DNA of 64,000 bases from Amycolatopsis rubida. Lineage in GTDB: Bacteria; Actinomycetota; Actinomycetes; Mycobacteriales; Pseudonocardiaceae. Positions within the stretch are counted from its first letter, which is position 1, and each line of letters begins with the position of its first letter. The notes beneath the pieces were generated by a model. It had not been told where the DNA came from. It ran no database searches and saw only the letters and a program-made list of their open reading frames with translations. The position numbers and the translations under genes are program-made. The stretch is from the NCBI RefSeq assembly GCF_900115345.1, contig NZ_FOWC01000012.1:124001-188000 (forward strand). Reading direction: 5' to 3'. Below are positions 1 through 7,371 of the stretch, piece by piece.

Positions 1-517
1 GATCGGTGGCGAGCAGCATGGTCAGCTCGGGGATGTCGAGGTCCCGTTCGGCCAGCTCGGGCAGCTTTTCCAGCCAGCGCACGGAATCGTAGCCGAGGTA
101 GCCGACCATCCCGCCGGTCAGCGGGGGCAGGCCCGGCAGCGGTTCGGTGTGCAGCGCCTCGACGGTCGCGCGCAGGACCTGCAGCGGGTCGCCCTCGGCC
201 GGCAGGTTGTCCGGCGGGGTGCCGGTCCAGACCGCCTTGCCCTCGCGCACGGTCAGCGCGGCCGGGCTGCGCACGCCGACGAACGACCAGCGCGACCACG
301 ATTTCCCGTTCTCGGCCGATTCGAAGAGGAACGTGCCGGGCCGGTCGGCGGCGAGTTTGCGGTAAATCCCGAGCGGGGTCTCGCCGTCTGCGAGGACGCG
401 GCGCACCACGGGGATCACGCGGCGGCTCTCGGCCAGCGCGCGGAACTCGGCGCGGGACGGGCTGACCGGGCCGGGCCCGGCCGTGGACGTGGCTGCTGAG
501 CTGACCATGCGCCTCAT
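1..517 (-). CDS. trpE: Anthranilate synthase component I, N-terminal part (cut by window edge)
   Basis: TrpE converts chorismate to anthranilate with ammonia from a glutamine amidotransferase partner, the first step of tryptophan synthesis. About 172 codons are visible before the left edge. They show the TrpE N-terminal signature: RVLADGETPLGIYRKL, then TFLFESAENGKSWSRWSF, and further on the motif GGMVGYLGYDSVRW. The chorismate-binding C-terminal domain lies outside the window. Two in-frame ATGs (517 and 508) could serve as start; 517 is used here. The hisF-hisI genes upstream on the same strand fit the usual actinobacterial his-trp order, although a TetR gene now sits between them. Confidence 0.9.
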   Translation of the reverse strand, partial: MRRMVSSAATSTAGPGPVSPSRAEFRALAESRRVIPVVRRVLADGETPLGIYRKLAADRPGTFLFESAENGKSWSRWSFVGVRSPAALTVREGKAVWTGTPPDNLPAEGDPLQVLRATVEALHTEPLPGLPPLTGGMVGYLGYDSVRWLEKLPELAERDLDIPELTMLLATD

Positions 518-556
518 TGTGCCGCTACGGCCGCGTCAGCCGGTCAGCGGGCTCTC

Positions 557-576
557 AATTCAATGACTGTTGAATT
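557..576. promoter_or_regulatory. Palindromic operator between trpE and a TetR gene
   Basis: A perfect inverted repeat, AATTCAA and TTGAATT separated by TGACTG, lies in an AT-rich patch of the gap between divergent trpE and the TetR gene. Size and symmetry fit a TetR-family operator. Because it contains the upstream ATG (563), the TetR start is more likely GTG 605. Autoregulation is inferred. Confidence 0.55.
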
Positions 577-604
577 CGAGGCGGCGACCGGTCAAGATGG
601 TCCG

Positions 605-1210
605 GTGAGCACCGATGACACTACCGGCCGCCGCCGCGGCCGCCGCCCCGCTGGTCAGGACACCCGCGCGGCGCTGCTCGAAGCGGCCCGCGCGGTGTTC
701 GCCGAGAACGGCTACGAACGCGCGACGGTCCGCTCGATCGCCGCGCGCGCCGGCGTCGACGCGGCCATGGTCAACCACTGGTTCGGCGGCAAGGAAGGCC
801 TGTTCGCGCAAGCGGTGCTGAAGCTGCCGTTCGAACCGGCGGAACTGGTCCCGATCCTGCGCGACGGCCCGGCCGAGGAACTGGGCGTCCGGATCGTGCG
901 CACCTTCCTGACCCGCTGGGACGGCGTCGGCGGCGACACGTTCCAGGCGCTGATCCGCAGCATCGCCAGCCACGAGGCGGCGAGCAGCGTGCTGCGCGAG
1001 TTCTTCTCGCAGTTTTTCACCGGACTGCTGAGCGACCTCGGCGGCGATCGCCAGGAGCTGCGGGTGGCGTTGTGCGCTTCGCAGCTGGTGGGGATCGGGT
1101 TGATCCGGTACGTGGCGCGGTTCGCGCCGATGGTCTCGGCGGAGGTGGACACGCTGGTCACGGCGGTGGCGCCGACGTTGCAGCGTTACCTCACCGGGAA
1201 CATCGACTGA
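605..1210 (+). CDS. TetR/AcrR-family transcriptional regulator
   Basis: The N-terminal helix-turn-helix is clear: DTRAALLEAARAVFAENGYE, then TVRSIAARAGVDAAMVNHWF and a GKEGLF tail, the usual TetR arrangement. The rest is an all-helical ligand/dimer domain typical of the family; the ligand cannot be read from sequence. With GTG 605 as start it is about 201 residues, a normal length. An ATG at 563 would add 14 residues but lies inside the palindrome at 557-576. The gene is divergent from trpE and convergent with the DUF1304 gene, so its target may be itself or a distant gene. Confidence 0.85.
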   Translation: MSTDDTTGRRRGRRPAGQDTRAALLEAARAVFAENGYERATVRSIAARAGVDAAMVNHWFGGKEGLFAQAVLKLPFEPAELVPILRDGPAEELGVRIVRTFLTRWDGVGGDTFQALIRSIASHEAASSVLREFFSQFFTGLLSDLGGDRQELRVALCASQLVGIGLIRYVARFAPMVSAEVDTLVTAVAPTLQRYLTGNID

Positions 1211-1218
1211 GCGACCCT

Positions 1219-1260
1219 CGTGCGCGGCGATCCCGGTGCGAACCGGGACAGGCGCTCACG
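1219..1260. repeat. 42-bp short palindromic repeat, copy 1
   Basis: An imperfect palindrome exactly 42 bp long, with outer arms CGTGCGCG and CGCTCACG and an inner stem TCCCGGT-GCGA-ACCGGGA. It lies between two converging genes and contains the stop codon of the DUF1304 gene. Copies of the same length and layout occur at 7322, 55853 and 55949. Confidence 0.7.
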
Positions 1261-1615
1261 AGGCCAGCAGGAAGACCAGCGCCAGCGCACCAGGCAGCAC
1301 CTGCACGACCAGGATCCGCCTCGACGCAGTCGCGGCGCCGTACAAACCGGCCACGATCACGCAGGCCAGCCCGTACAGCTTCAGCTGAAAACCCGCCGGG
1401 TCGGCCGCGATCAGGCCCCAGATCAGCGCGAGGGCGAGAAACCCGTTGTACAGCCCCTGGTTCGCCGCGAGCGTCTTGCTCTCGCGGGCGAATTCCTCGG
1501 TGGTCCCGAACGCCGCCCGCGCCCGTGGCGTAGTCCACAGGGCCATCTCCAGCACCACGATGTACAGGTGGATCAGGGCGACCAGCCCGATCAGCACGTT
1601 CGCGACGACGGTCAT
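1256..1615 (-). CDS. DUF1304-family small membrane protein
   Basis: A 119-residue protein with about four predicted membrane helices (roughly residues 3-25, 50-70, 75-95 and 98-118) separated by a short loop with FARESKTLAANQGLYNG, the conserved DUF1304 signature. The biochemical role of this family is not established. Its ATG shares the A of the hisI stop (TGATG), so it is probably translated with hisI, although it has no known part in histidine synthesis. The stop codon lies inside the 42-bp repeat at 1219-1260. The start at 1615 keeps the first helix complete. Confidence 0.8.
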   Translation of the reverse strand: MTVVANVLIGLVALIHLYIVVLEMALWTTPRARAAFGTTEEFARESKTLAANQGLYNGFLALALIWGLIAADPAGFQLKLYGLACVIVAGLYGAATASRRILVVQVLPGALALVFLLAS

Positions 1616-1971
1616 CACGCGTCCTCGTCGGCGAGCAGCAGCCGTTCGTCGGTGTCGAAGCAGGTGCGCTCCCCGGTGTGGCACGCCGGACCGGTCTGGT
1701 CCACTCGCAGCAGCACGGTGTCGCCGTCGCAGTCGACGCGGACTTCGCGGACGTGCTGGACGTGCCCCGAGGTCTCGCCCTTCACCCACAGTTCCTGCCT
1801 GCTGCGTGACCAATAGGTGCCGCGGCGCGTGGTGAGCGTGGATTCCAGCGCGTCGTCGTTCATCCAGGCCATCATCAGCACGTCGGACGTCGCGTGGTCC
1901 ACCACGACCGCGGCGATCAGTCCGTCCGCGTTGCGCTTGAGGCGTGCGGAGAGTTCCGGCGAGAGGCTCAT
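1615..1971 (-). CDS. hisI: Phosphoribosyl-AMP cyclohydrolase
   Basis: HisI opens the purine ring of PR-AMP, the third step of histidine synthesis. The 118-residue protein is a stand-alone cyclohydrolase without the HisE pyrophosphohydrolase domain. It shows the family core DCDGDTVLLRVDQTGPACHT, with the Asp residues used for magnesium and the Cys residues used for zinc, and the N-terminal VLMMAWMN motif. Its ATG overlaps the hisF stop (ATGA at 1968-1971), and its stop touches the start of the DUF1304 gene. No hisE/hisG is in the window; in actinobacteria these usually lie elsewhere. Confidence 0.95.
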   Translation of the reverse strand: MSLSPELSARLKRNADGLIAAVVVDHATSDVLMMAWMNDDALESTLTTRRGTYWSRSRQELWVKGETSGHVQHVREVRVDCDGDTVLLRVDQTGPACHTGERTCFDTDERLLLADEDA

Positions 1972-2741
1972 CGCACGACCACCCCGCCGGTGCGCAGCGC
2001 GCCCTTCACGTCGCCGATCGTCAACTGTCCGAAGTGGAATACGCTCGCCGCGAGCACCGCGTTCGCGCCCGCTTCCACCGCGGGCAGGAAGTGTTCGGTC
2101 GCGCCCGCGCCGCCGCTGGCGATCACCGGGACCCGCACCGCCTTGCGGACCAGGTCGATCAGTTCGAGGTCGAAGCCGGTTTTGGTGCCGTCCGCGTCCA
2201 TCGAGTTGAGCAGGATCTCGCCCACGCCGAGTTCCTCGCCGCGCGCGGCCCACTCCACCGCGTCGATGCCCGTGCCGCGGCGGCCGCCGTGCGTGGTGAC
2301 CTCGAAGCCGGACGCGGTCGGTTCGCTGCCCTCGGGCACTCGCCGCGCGTCCACGGACAGCACGACGCACTGTGCCCCGAACCGGCGCGACGCCTCGCGC
2401 AGCAGCTCCGGGCGCGCGATCGCGGCCGTGTTGATGCTCACTTTGTCCGCGCCGGTGCGCAGCAGCCGGTTGACGTCGTCGGTGGAGCGCACGCCGCCGC
2501 CGACGGTCAGCGGGATGAAGACCTGCTCGGCGGTGCGGCGGACCACGTCGAAGGTGGTTTCGCGGTCGCCTGAGGACGCGGTGACGTCGAGGAAGGTCAG
2601 CTCGTCGGCGCCTTCGGCGTCGTACCGGCGCGCCAGCTCCACCGGGTCGCCCGCGTCGCGCAGGTCAGCGAAGTTGACGCCCTTCACGACCCGGCCCGCG
2701 TCGACGTCGAGACAGGGAATCACCCGAACCGCCACAGCCAT
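1968..2741 (-). CDS. hisF: Imidazole glycerol phosphate synthase, cyclase subunit
   Basis: HisF is the (beta/alpha)8-barrel that uses ammonia delivered by HisH to turn PRFAR into imidazole glycerol phosphate and AICAR. The 257-residue length is standard. The catalytic Asp pair is visible: RVIPCLDVDAGRVVKGV (Asp12) and the NSMDADGTKTGFD segment near residue 130. Phosphate-binding loops include VGGGVRS and ASGGAG. It is coupled to hisI by an ATGA overlap. The partner hisH lies 4.6 kb upstream, separated by unrelated genes. A 97-bp gap with a palindrome separates it from a divergent sigma-factor gene. Confidence 0.95.
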   Translation of the reverse strand: MAVAVRVIPCLDVDAGRVVKGVNFADLRDAGDPVELARRYDAEGADELTFLDVTASSGDRETTFDVVRRTAEQVFIPLTVGGGVRSTDDVNRLLRTGADKVSINTAAIARPELLREASRRFGAQCVVLSVDARRVPEGSEPTASGFEVTTHGGRRGTGIDAVEWAARGEELGVGEILLNSMDADGTKTGFDLELIDLVRKAVRVPVIASGGAGATEHFLPAVEAGANAVLAASVFHFGQLTIGDVKGALRTGGVVVR

Positions 2742-2798
2742 GCCGCCAGCCTAGTCGGCCGCTCGGTCAAGCCGGCCGCCACGGCTTCGTCACTAATT

Positions 2799-2810
2799 TT
2801 CGGATCCGAA
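2799..2810. promoter_or_regulatory. Perfect 12-bp palindrome between hisF and a sigma-factor gene
   Basis: TTCGGATCCGAA lies in the 97-bp divergent gap, 29 bp before the sigma-factor ATG, next to an AT-rich run. It may be a regulator site or the core of a promoter. No regulator can be assigned. Confidence 0.3.
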
Positions 2811-2838
2811 GCATCACAACCGGCCCCTCGCGCGTCTG

Positions 2839-3354
2839 ATGATCGTGACGACCGGTTTCGACGATTTCGTGGCGGAACGCCTCGACGGGCTGCTGCGCTA
2901 CGCGACCGTCCTCGCCGACGACCCGCATCTGGCGCAGGACATCGTGCAGGACGTGCTCCTGCGCGCGCAGCAACGCTGGTCGAAGATCGAATCGCCGCCC
3001 ACCTACGTCCGCCGGATGATCACCAACGAGTACCTGTCGTGGCGCCGCCGCGCCGCCCGCCGCGTGGTCCCGTCGAACCATACGGTGCTCGATGCGCTCG
3101 GGCCGCCGACCGCCGATCCCAGCACCGCCTACGACGAACGCGACGAAATGCTCGCCCTGCTGGCCACGCTGCCGCGGAAACAGCGCGCCGCGGTCGTCCT
3201 GCGCTACTACGAGAACTACACCGACGCCGAAATCGCCGATTTCCTCCGCTGCGGCGTCTCGACCGTGCGCAGCCAGATCTCGCGCGCGCTGGCGACTCTG
3301 CGCGCCGGGATGCCCTCGTTGCCGGCCGCCCTCACCACCGGAGCAGGAGAATGA
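2839..3354 (+). CDS. SigE-family (ECF) RNA polymerase sigma factor
   Basis: A 171-residue extracytoplasmic-function sigma factor. Sigma region 2 covers about residues 6-75 (AQDIVQDVLLRAQQRW and PPTYVRRMITNEYLSWRRR). Region 4 covers about residues 110-160 (LPRKQRAAVVLRYYENYTDA and the helix-turn-helix FLRCGVSTVRSQISRAL). It resembles the group named SigE-family in actinobacteria. Its stop overlaps the ATG of a membrane-anchored protein (ATGA at 3351-3354), a typical sigma/partner layout. Target genes cannot be deduced. Confidence 0.9.
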   Translation: MIVTTGFDDFVAERLDGLLRYATVLADDPHLAQDIVQDVLLRAQQRWSKIESPPTYVRRMITNEYLSWRRRAARRVVPSNHTVLDALGPPTADPSTAYDERDEMLALLATLPRKQRAAVVLRYYENYTDAEIADFLRCGVSTVRSQISRALATLRAGMPSLPAALTTGAGE

Positions 3355-4319
3355 CCCCCTCGAACGAGACCGAGACGCTGGTGCGCGACAGCCTCGAACG
3401 GCTCGCCGAGCGGGCACCGGACGGCAACCAGGTGCTCAACGCGCTCGCGCGGGCCCGGCAACGCCGGCGCCGTCCCCGCCTCGCGCTCGCCGCCGCGGCC
3501 GCCGCGGTGATCGCCGTTGCCGCCGGGGTGCCGCTGGTGGTCGACGCGGTCACCGAAGCGCCCGCGCAGCTCACGCCCGCCGCCGGACGGCCGGTGCTCG
3601 CGTACACGCCGGGCTGGCTGCCGGACGGCTTCACCGAGCAGTACCGCTCCGGCGGACTCGGGGCCACCGCGCAGGTGCGGCAATGGCAGTCCGGCGCGAG
3701 CCGGGTGGAACTCGCGGCGCACTCCACCGCCGATCCGGAATGGGCACAGACCGCACTGCGCATCTCAGCGGTGAGGGACCAGGTCGTGGTGCACGGGCGG
3801 GTCGCCATGGTGACCGGCCCGAGCGACACGATCGCCACGCTGACCTGGATGCCGGACAACCGCTATGTGCTGACCGCCAAGGTGGAGGGCGTCCCGGACG
3901 CGCGCGAGACAGCCGAGCGAATAGCCGATTCCGTGACCGTCGAACCAGTCCGGGTCCGCGGCGAGGCACGGTTCGGGCCGCTGCCCGCCGGTCTGCACGA
4001 AGAAGCCACGACAGTGCGCGGCAGCAGCTCCGACAACGCGACGACGGTGCTCGACGCGAGCGGCCCGAGCGGCAAGGTGCGCGTGACGATCAGCGGCGGT
4101 TCCCCGGCGCTCGGCGGATCCGGGCCGGTGCGGGTGCGCGGCCTCCCCGGCGCTTACGTGCCCGCCTCCGGACCGGCCGACGCGCAGGTCACCGTGCGAT
4201 TGCCGGCCGGGCGCTGGCTGACCGTTTCCGGCCGGTCGCCCCGCGAGCAGCTCGTCGCGGTGGCAGACGGGATCGTGCTCGATCCGGCACCGGAATACGC
4301 GTGGTTGGGCACCCGCTGA
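3351..4319 (+). CDS. Membrane-anchored partner of the SigE-family sigma factor
   Basis: A 322-residue protein with a short cytoplasmic N-terminus (about 45 residues, ending in the Arg-rich ARQRRRRPR), one membrane helix at about residues 46-65, and a large extracytoplasmic domain containing the LAYTPGWLPDGFTEQYRS motif common in proteins next to SigE-family sigma factors. Position and topology suggest an anti-sigma-like or signal-sensing role. No zinc-binding HxxxCxxC anti-sigma motif is present, so direct sigma binding is only inferred. The start is fixed by the overlap with the sigma gene. Confidence 0.75.
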   Translation: MTPSNETETLVRDSLERLAERAPDGNQVLNALARARQRRRRPRLALAAAAAAVIAVAAGVPLVVDAVTEAPAQLTPAAGRPVLAYTPGWLPDGFTEQYRSGGLGATAQVRQWQSGASRVELAAHSTADPEWAQTALRISAVRDQVVVHGRVAMVTGPSDTIATLTWMPDNRYVLTAKVEGVPDARETAERIADSVTVEPVRVRGEARFGPLPAGLHEEATTVRGSSSDNATTVLDASGPSGKVRVTISGGSPALGGSGPVRVRGLPGAYVPASGPADAQVTVRLPAGRWLTVSGRSPREQLVAVADGIVLDPAPEYAWLGTR

Positions 4320-4605
4320 CCACTACCGTGAAGCCCTGCCCGAACTGGGGGAGTCTCGGAGCACGCTTTCGCGAGTGGCGTACACCGTCGGGATCGGCAC
4401 CGTTCTGGCACCTGGTGCGTCGGGGCCGGCTACCTCGCCCAGCTCACCGCGGGCGAGCAGCTGACCTGCCGGTCGCGCGAACTCATGCCGTGGTCGGGCC
4501 TGGGCGTGACGCTGTGGCAGGTCAGCTCTTTCGTGCTGTTTCTCCTCGCCGGATCCGGCATGCCGACCCACTGCCAAGGGCTGCGCCGCCGTCTACCGTA
4601 GGGCT
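4320..4605 (+). other. Gap with possible remnant of a small membrane protein
   Basis: No intact gene is seen. Two pieces in different plus frames look protein-like: about 4345-4405 (RVAYTVGIGTVL) and about 4405-4570 (GAGYLAQLTAGEQLTC and LWQVSSFVLFLLAG). They could be one small membrane protein broken by a frameshift. The evidence is weak. Confidence 0.2.
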
Positions 4606-4989
4606 ATGTCCGAACTGGAGCGTCTCGGCGCCGAGAAGTACGTCTTGCTGACCACTTTCCGCCGCGACGGCCGCGCGGTCCCGACCCCGGTGTGGATTAC
4701 CCGTGACGGCGGCGAACTGGTCCTGTTCTCCGAACGCAACGCGGGCAAGGTCAAACGGATCCGCAACAACGGCGAAGTCCGGCTGCAAGCCTGCGACGTC
4801 CGCGGCCGCCGGGTGCACGGCGCCGAGGTGAACGGCACCGCCCGGCTGCTCGGCACCGCAGGCTCCGACCGCATTCGCGGGGTGATCGCCCGGGACTACG
4901 GCCTCGTCGGACGCGTGACGATGTTCTTCAGCCGGCTCCGCGGCGGGCCCGAGCGGACGATCGGGATCGCGGTCAAGCTCGCCGAGTGA
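4606..4989 (+). CDS. PPOX-class F420-dependent oxidoreductase
   Basis: A 127-residue split-barrel flavin/deazaflavin-binding protein. The family pattern is clear: YVLLTTFRRDGRAVPTPVW, then LVLFSERNAGKVKRIRNN and VRLQACDVRGR. Relatives bind F420 (some FMN) and reduce small molecules in the cytosol; the substrate is unknown. The start at 4606 gives the normal family length. It is followed after one base by the convergent DUF1330 gene, so the two transcripts must end within each other. Confidence 0.88.
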   Translation: MSELERLGAEKYVLLTTFRRDGRAVPTPVWITRDGGELVLFSERNAGKVKRIRNNGEVRLQACDVRGRRVHGAEVNGTARLLGTAGSDRIRGVIARDYGLVGRVTMFFSRLRGGPERTIGIAVKLAE

Positions 4990-4990
4990 G

Positions 4991-5335
4991 TCACCGGGCC
5001 GCTGCACGGAGCCGGGCGCCCATCGCGGCGGAATCGTGGTCCGGCCCGCAGCCCTCGGCCAGGATCACGTCGCCCACCAGGTGGTCGGTGCGCAGGTGCA
5101 GGATCTTGCGGTAGGCCGCCGACGCGTACCACTCCTCGGCGGCGGCGAAGCCGGGGAATTCGATCACGACGGTCGCGCCCGGCCAGGCGCCTTCCAGCAC
5201 GCGCGTCTGTCCGCCGTGGACCAGGAACCGGCCCTCGAACGGGTCGAGCGTCCCCTGGATCAGCTCCAGGTACTCGTAGACCTCGGCGGCCACGGTTCCG
5301 GGCTGGCGCAGGTGGGCGATGGCGTAGGCGGTCAT
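4991..5335 (-). CDS. DUF1330-family protein
   Basis: A 114-residue ferredoxin-fold (dimeric alpha/beta barrel-like) protein. It shows the DUF1330 pattern GRFLVHGGQTRVLEGAWPG, VVIEFPGFAAAEEWYASAAY and a C-terminal RTDHLVGDVILAEGC. The enzymatic role of the family is not known. A perfect 12-bp inverted repeat (5395-5423) lies 60 bp upstream, and a decayed WYL-type regulator lies directly beyond it on the same strand, which suggests that this gene was once that regulator's target. Confidence 0.82.
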   Translation of the reverse strand: MTAYAIAHLRQPGTVAAEVYEYLELIQGTLDPFEGRFLVHGGQTRVLEGAWPGATVVIEFPGFAAAEEWYASAAYRKILHLRTDHLVGDVILAEGCGPDHDSAAMGARLRAAAR

Positions 5336-5394
5336 GTCCGGCTCCTCGGGTCGATTTCGTTCCTGCCGAGCAATCCTGTCCGTTCCCGGGAATG

Positions 5395-5423
5395 GAGTCG
5401 ATTACCTGGCGGGTAATCGACTC
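5395..5423. promoter_or_regulatory. Perfect 12-bp inverted repeat, candidate operator
   Basis: Arms GAGTCGATTACC and GGTAATCGACTC with a 5-bp spacer, 60 bp upstream of the DUF1330 gene. There is no U-tract on either side, so an operator is more likely than a terminator. It supplies the stop codon of the decayed regulator gene upstream. Confidence 0.55.
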
Positions 5424-6076
5424 AGCTCCCGCCCGATGCGGGCGAGTCCGGCGCGGACCTCGCGATGCCGCCCGAAACGCGACCGCAGCACGGGCAAGTA
5501 CCGCGCGTCGATCAGCACCGTGGCCGACACGAGCGAGCGCCGCTGCTCCATCGGGCCCACTAGTCGTCCGGCCGCTGCGAAGGCAGGTCCGTGGCCGCCG
5601 CCGACATCCGGTCGACGCGGAAAGTCCGTTGTCCCGCAAGCGTTCCAGCGATGAGATACCGGACGCCGTCCTTGTCGGCGAGGCCGTGGGGATCGGCTCA
5701 CCGGCCTTGCGCCGCCGCACTGGACGAGCGCGGGCGGTTCGCGATCCCCGCCGGACCGGAACGTGGCGAGCAGCGCGCGGACGACAGTTCCGGACCGCCG
5801 GGCCCAGCATCGAGAACAACGCCAGGGACTCGGTCGCGCTCAGCCCGCTGAGGCCGGTGCGGGCCCCCGCCGGCGAGCGACCAGCCCCGCCGCGCCCGGG
5901 CTGCGGATAAACCGGGATCCCAGGCGCCGCCAACGCCTCCAGGTCGCGGCGGGCCGTGGCCACGGAGATCTCCAGTCCTCGGCCAGTTCGGCAGCGGTCA
6001 CCCGGCCGCGGGCCTGGAGCAGCAGGACAGCAGCGACGAGACGGTCAGCGCGCACGGGTTCGATTCTCTCCGGCAA
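5402..6076 (-). pseudogene. Decayed YafY-type WYL-domain transcriptional regulator
   Basis: Pieces of one regulator appear in order but in different frames. The N-terminal winged helix is RADRLVAAVLLLQARGRVTA at about 6060-5990. After a frameshift come ARRDLEALAAPGIPVYPQPG and LSGLSATESLALF at about 5960-5800. Near 5640 is the WYL-domain strand AGQRTFRVDRM, followed by an in-frame stop. The C-terminal SATVLIDARYLPVLRSRFGR ends at 5402. Intact relatives are about 230-330 residues. At least two frameshifts and one nonsense codon make this a pseudogene. It is divergent from a broken VOC gene across a shared palindrome. Confidence 0.75.
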
Positions 6077-6099
6077 TGTGCTCAGAAGATGAGCACATT
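6075..6099. promoter_or_regulatory. Perfect 10-bp inverted repeat between two divergent pseudogenes
   Basis: Arms AATGTGCTCA and TGAGCACATT with a 5-bp spacer. It spans the start regions of the decayed WYL regulator (leftward) and the VOC-like gene (rightward). It is most simply the old regulator's operator, still perfect although both flanking genes are broken. Confidence 0.5.
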
Positions 6100-6379
6100 G
6101 GCGAAGAAGCTAGTCCCGCAACTCAGAGATGCTTCGAGGCGCTGGTACGCCGACCTTCTCGGCGTCGCGCCGTACCTGGAGTGGCGCATCGGCGACTACC
6201 AGCACGAATTCGGCATCATCCACAGCTCGTACACCACCAGCGAACTGTCCTGGACCGCCGATCTCGCCAGCGTCGGGCAGCCCGCGGGCGCGGTCGTGTT
6301 CTGGCACGTCGAGAACGTCCCCGCGGCACCCGTGAGGCAACGTTCTTGCTCTCGCCGACGCCGTGGCGTGACGGACTGA
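6089..6379 (+). pseudogene. Truncated VOC (glyoxalase/bleomycin-resistance) protein
   Basis: The first 80 codons read as a VOC half-domain: ASRRWYADLLGVAPYLEWRI, GDYQHEFGII, and GAVVFWHVENVPA near the end. After that the frame drifts into Arg-rich sequence and the second beta-alpha-beta unit with the last metal ligand is missing. VOC proteins beside YafY regulators are a common actinobacterial pair, which supports the reading of both genes as one decayed unit. A shortened functional protein is unlikely, because half a VOC fold lacks a complete active site. Confidence 0.6.
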
Positions 6380-6534
6380 CCCGCCGCCGCGACGATTCGG
6401 CCTACACCCAGCGGTACCCGCCACGACGGCCGAAAAGCCCGTGGTCACCGCGAAATCCCGCCCGAGCCCAGCTGCCGCGGAGGGCGGGCCGCAGTACCGG
6501 CGTGATTTCCGTTGCTCGCCAACGATTCCGGCGG

Positions 6535-7272
6535 TCAGCGGACGGCGGCGAGAGCCTCCGGCAAAGTAAAAGCACCCGCGTACAGGGCCTTCCCGACGAT
6601 CGAGCCTTCGACGCCGTCCGACGCCAGCCCGGCGAGCGCGCGCAGATCGTCCACACTGGACACTCCGCCGGAGGCGATCACCGGTGCGTCGGTGCGGGCG
6701 GTGACCTCGCGCAGCAGTTCCAGGTTCGGGCCGCGCAGGGTGCCGTCCTTGCTCACGTCGGTGACGACGTACCGGCTGGCCCCGTCGCGGTCGAGCCGCT
6801 CCAGGACCTCCCACAGGTCGCCGCCGTCGGAGGTCCAGCCGCGCGCGGACAGCCGGTGCCCGGCCTCGGTGATCCGCACGTCGAGCCCGATCGCGACGCG
6901 GTCGCCGTATGCGGAGACGACCTTCGCCGTCCAGTCCGGGTCCTCCAGCGCCGCGGTGCCGAGGTTGACCCGGCGCGCGCCGGTGGCGAGCGCCGCCTCC
7001 AGCGACGCGTCGTCGCGGATGCCGCCGGACAGCTCCACCTGCACGTCGAGCCGTTTGACGACGTCGGCGAGCAGCTCGCGGTTGCTGCCCTTGCCGAACG
7101 CCGCGTCGAGGTCCACGAGATGGATCCACTCGGCGCCGTCGCGCTGCCACTGCAGCGCCGCCTCAAGCGGGCTGCCGTAGGAGGTCTCGGTGCCCGCCTC
7201 GCCCTGGACGAGTCGGACCGCCTGGCCGTCGGCAACATCAACTGCGGGAAGGAGCGTGAAAGTCACGCGCAC
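6535..7272 (-). CDS. hisA: ProFAR isomerase, probably bifunctional PriA (HisA/TrpF)
   Basis: The enzyme isomerises ProFAR to PRFAR in histidine synthesis. In actinobacteria without a separate trpF the same protein (PriA) also does the phosphoribosylanthranilate isomerase step of tryptophan synthesis. The 245-residue barrel has catalytic Asp12 in LLPAVDVADGQAVRLVQG and the second Asp in VVTDVSKDGTLRGPN near residue 170, with the phosphate loops SGGIRDD and ASGGVSS. The dual role is inferred from taxonomy; trpF could lie elsewhere. It stands alone between hisH and a decayed region, 3.8 kb from hisF. Confidence 0.92.
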   Translation of the reverse strand: MRVTFTLLPAVDVADGQAVRLVQGEAGTETSYGSPLEAALQWQRDGAEWIHLVDLDAAFGKGSNRELLADVVKRLDVQVELSGGIRDDASLEAALATGARRVNLGTAALEDPDWTAKVVSAYGDRVAIGLDVRITEAGHRLSARGWTSDGGDLWEVLERLDRDGASRYVVTDVSKDGTLRGPNLELLREVTARTDAPVIASGGVSSVDDLRALAGLASDGVEGSIVGKALYAGAFTLPEALAAVR

Positions 7273-7321
7273 AGCCTAAGCGGCGGGGCCGGGCGCACCT
7301 TCCGGGGGATGCTTGGCGCCT

Positions 7322-7363
7322 CGCGAGTGCTGATCCCGGTTCTCACCGGGGTGACCACTCACG
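7322..7363. repeat. 42-bp short palindromic repeat, copy 2
   Basis: Outer arms CGCGAGTG and CACTCACG, inner stem CCCGGT-TCTC-ACCGGG, total 42 bp. It lies in the gap between hisH and hisA, just after the hisH stop codon. The short open frame it creates is not a gene. Confidence 0.7.
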
Positions 7364-7371
7364 AGGGTTGC

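Noticed and set aside
3351..4319. Zinc-binding anti-sigma factor
   Set aside because: No HxxxCxxC motif is present; only topology and position suggest a sigma partner.
7273..7371. Short peptide frame with VLIPVLTGVTTHEG
   Set aside because: It is only the translation of the 42-bp palindromic repeat; the same peptide-like string appears at other copies without start or ribosome-binding site.
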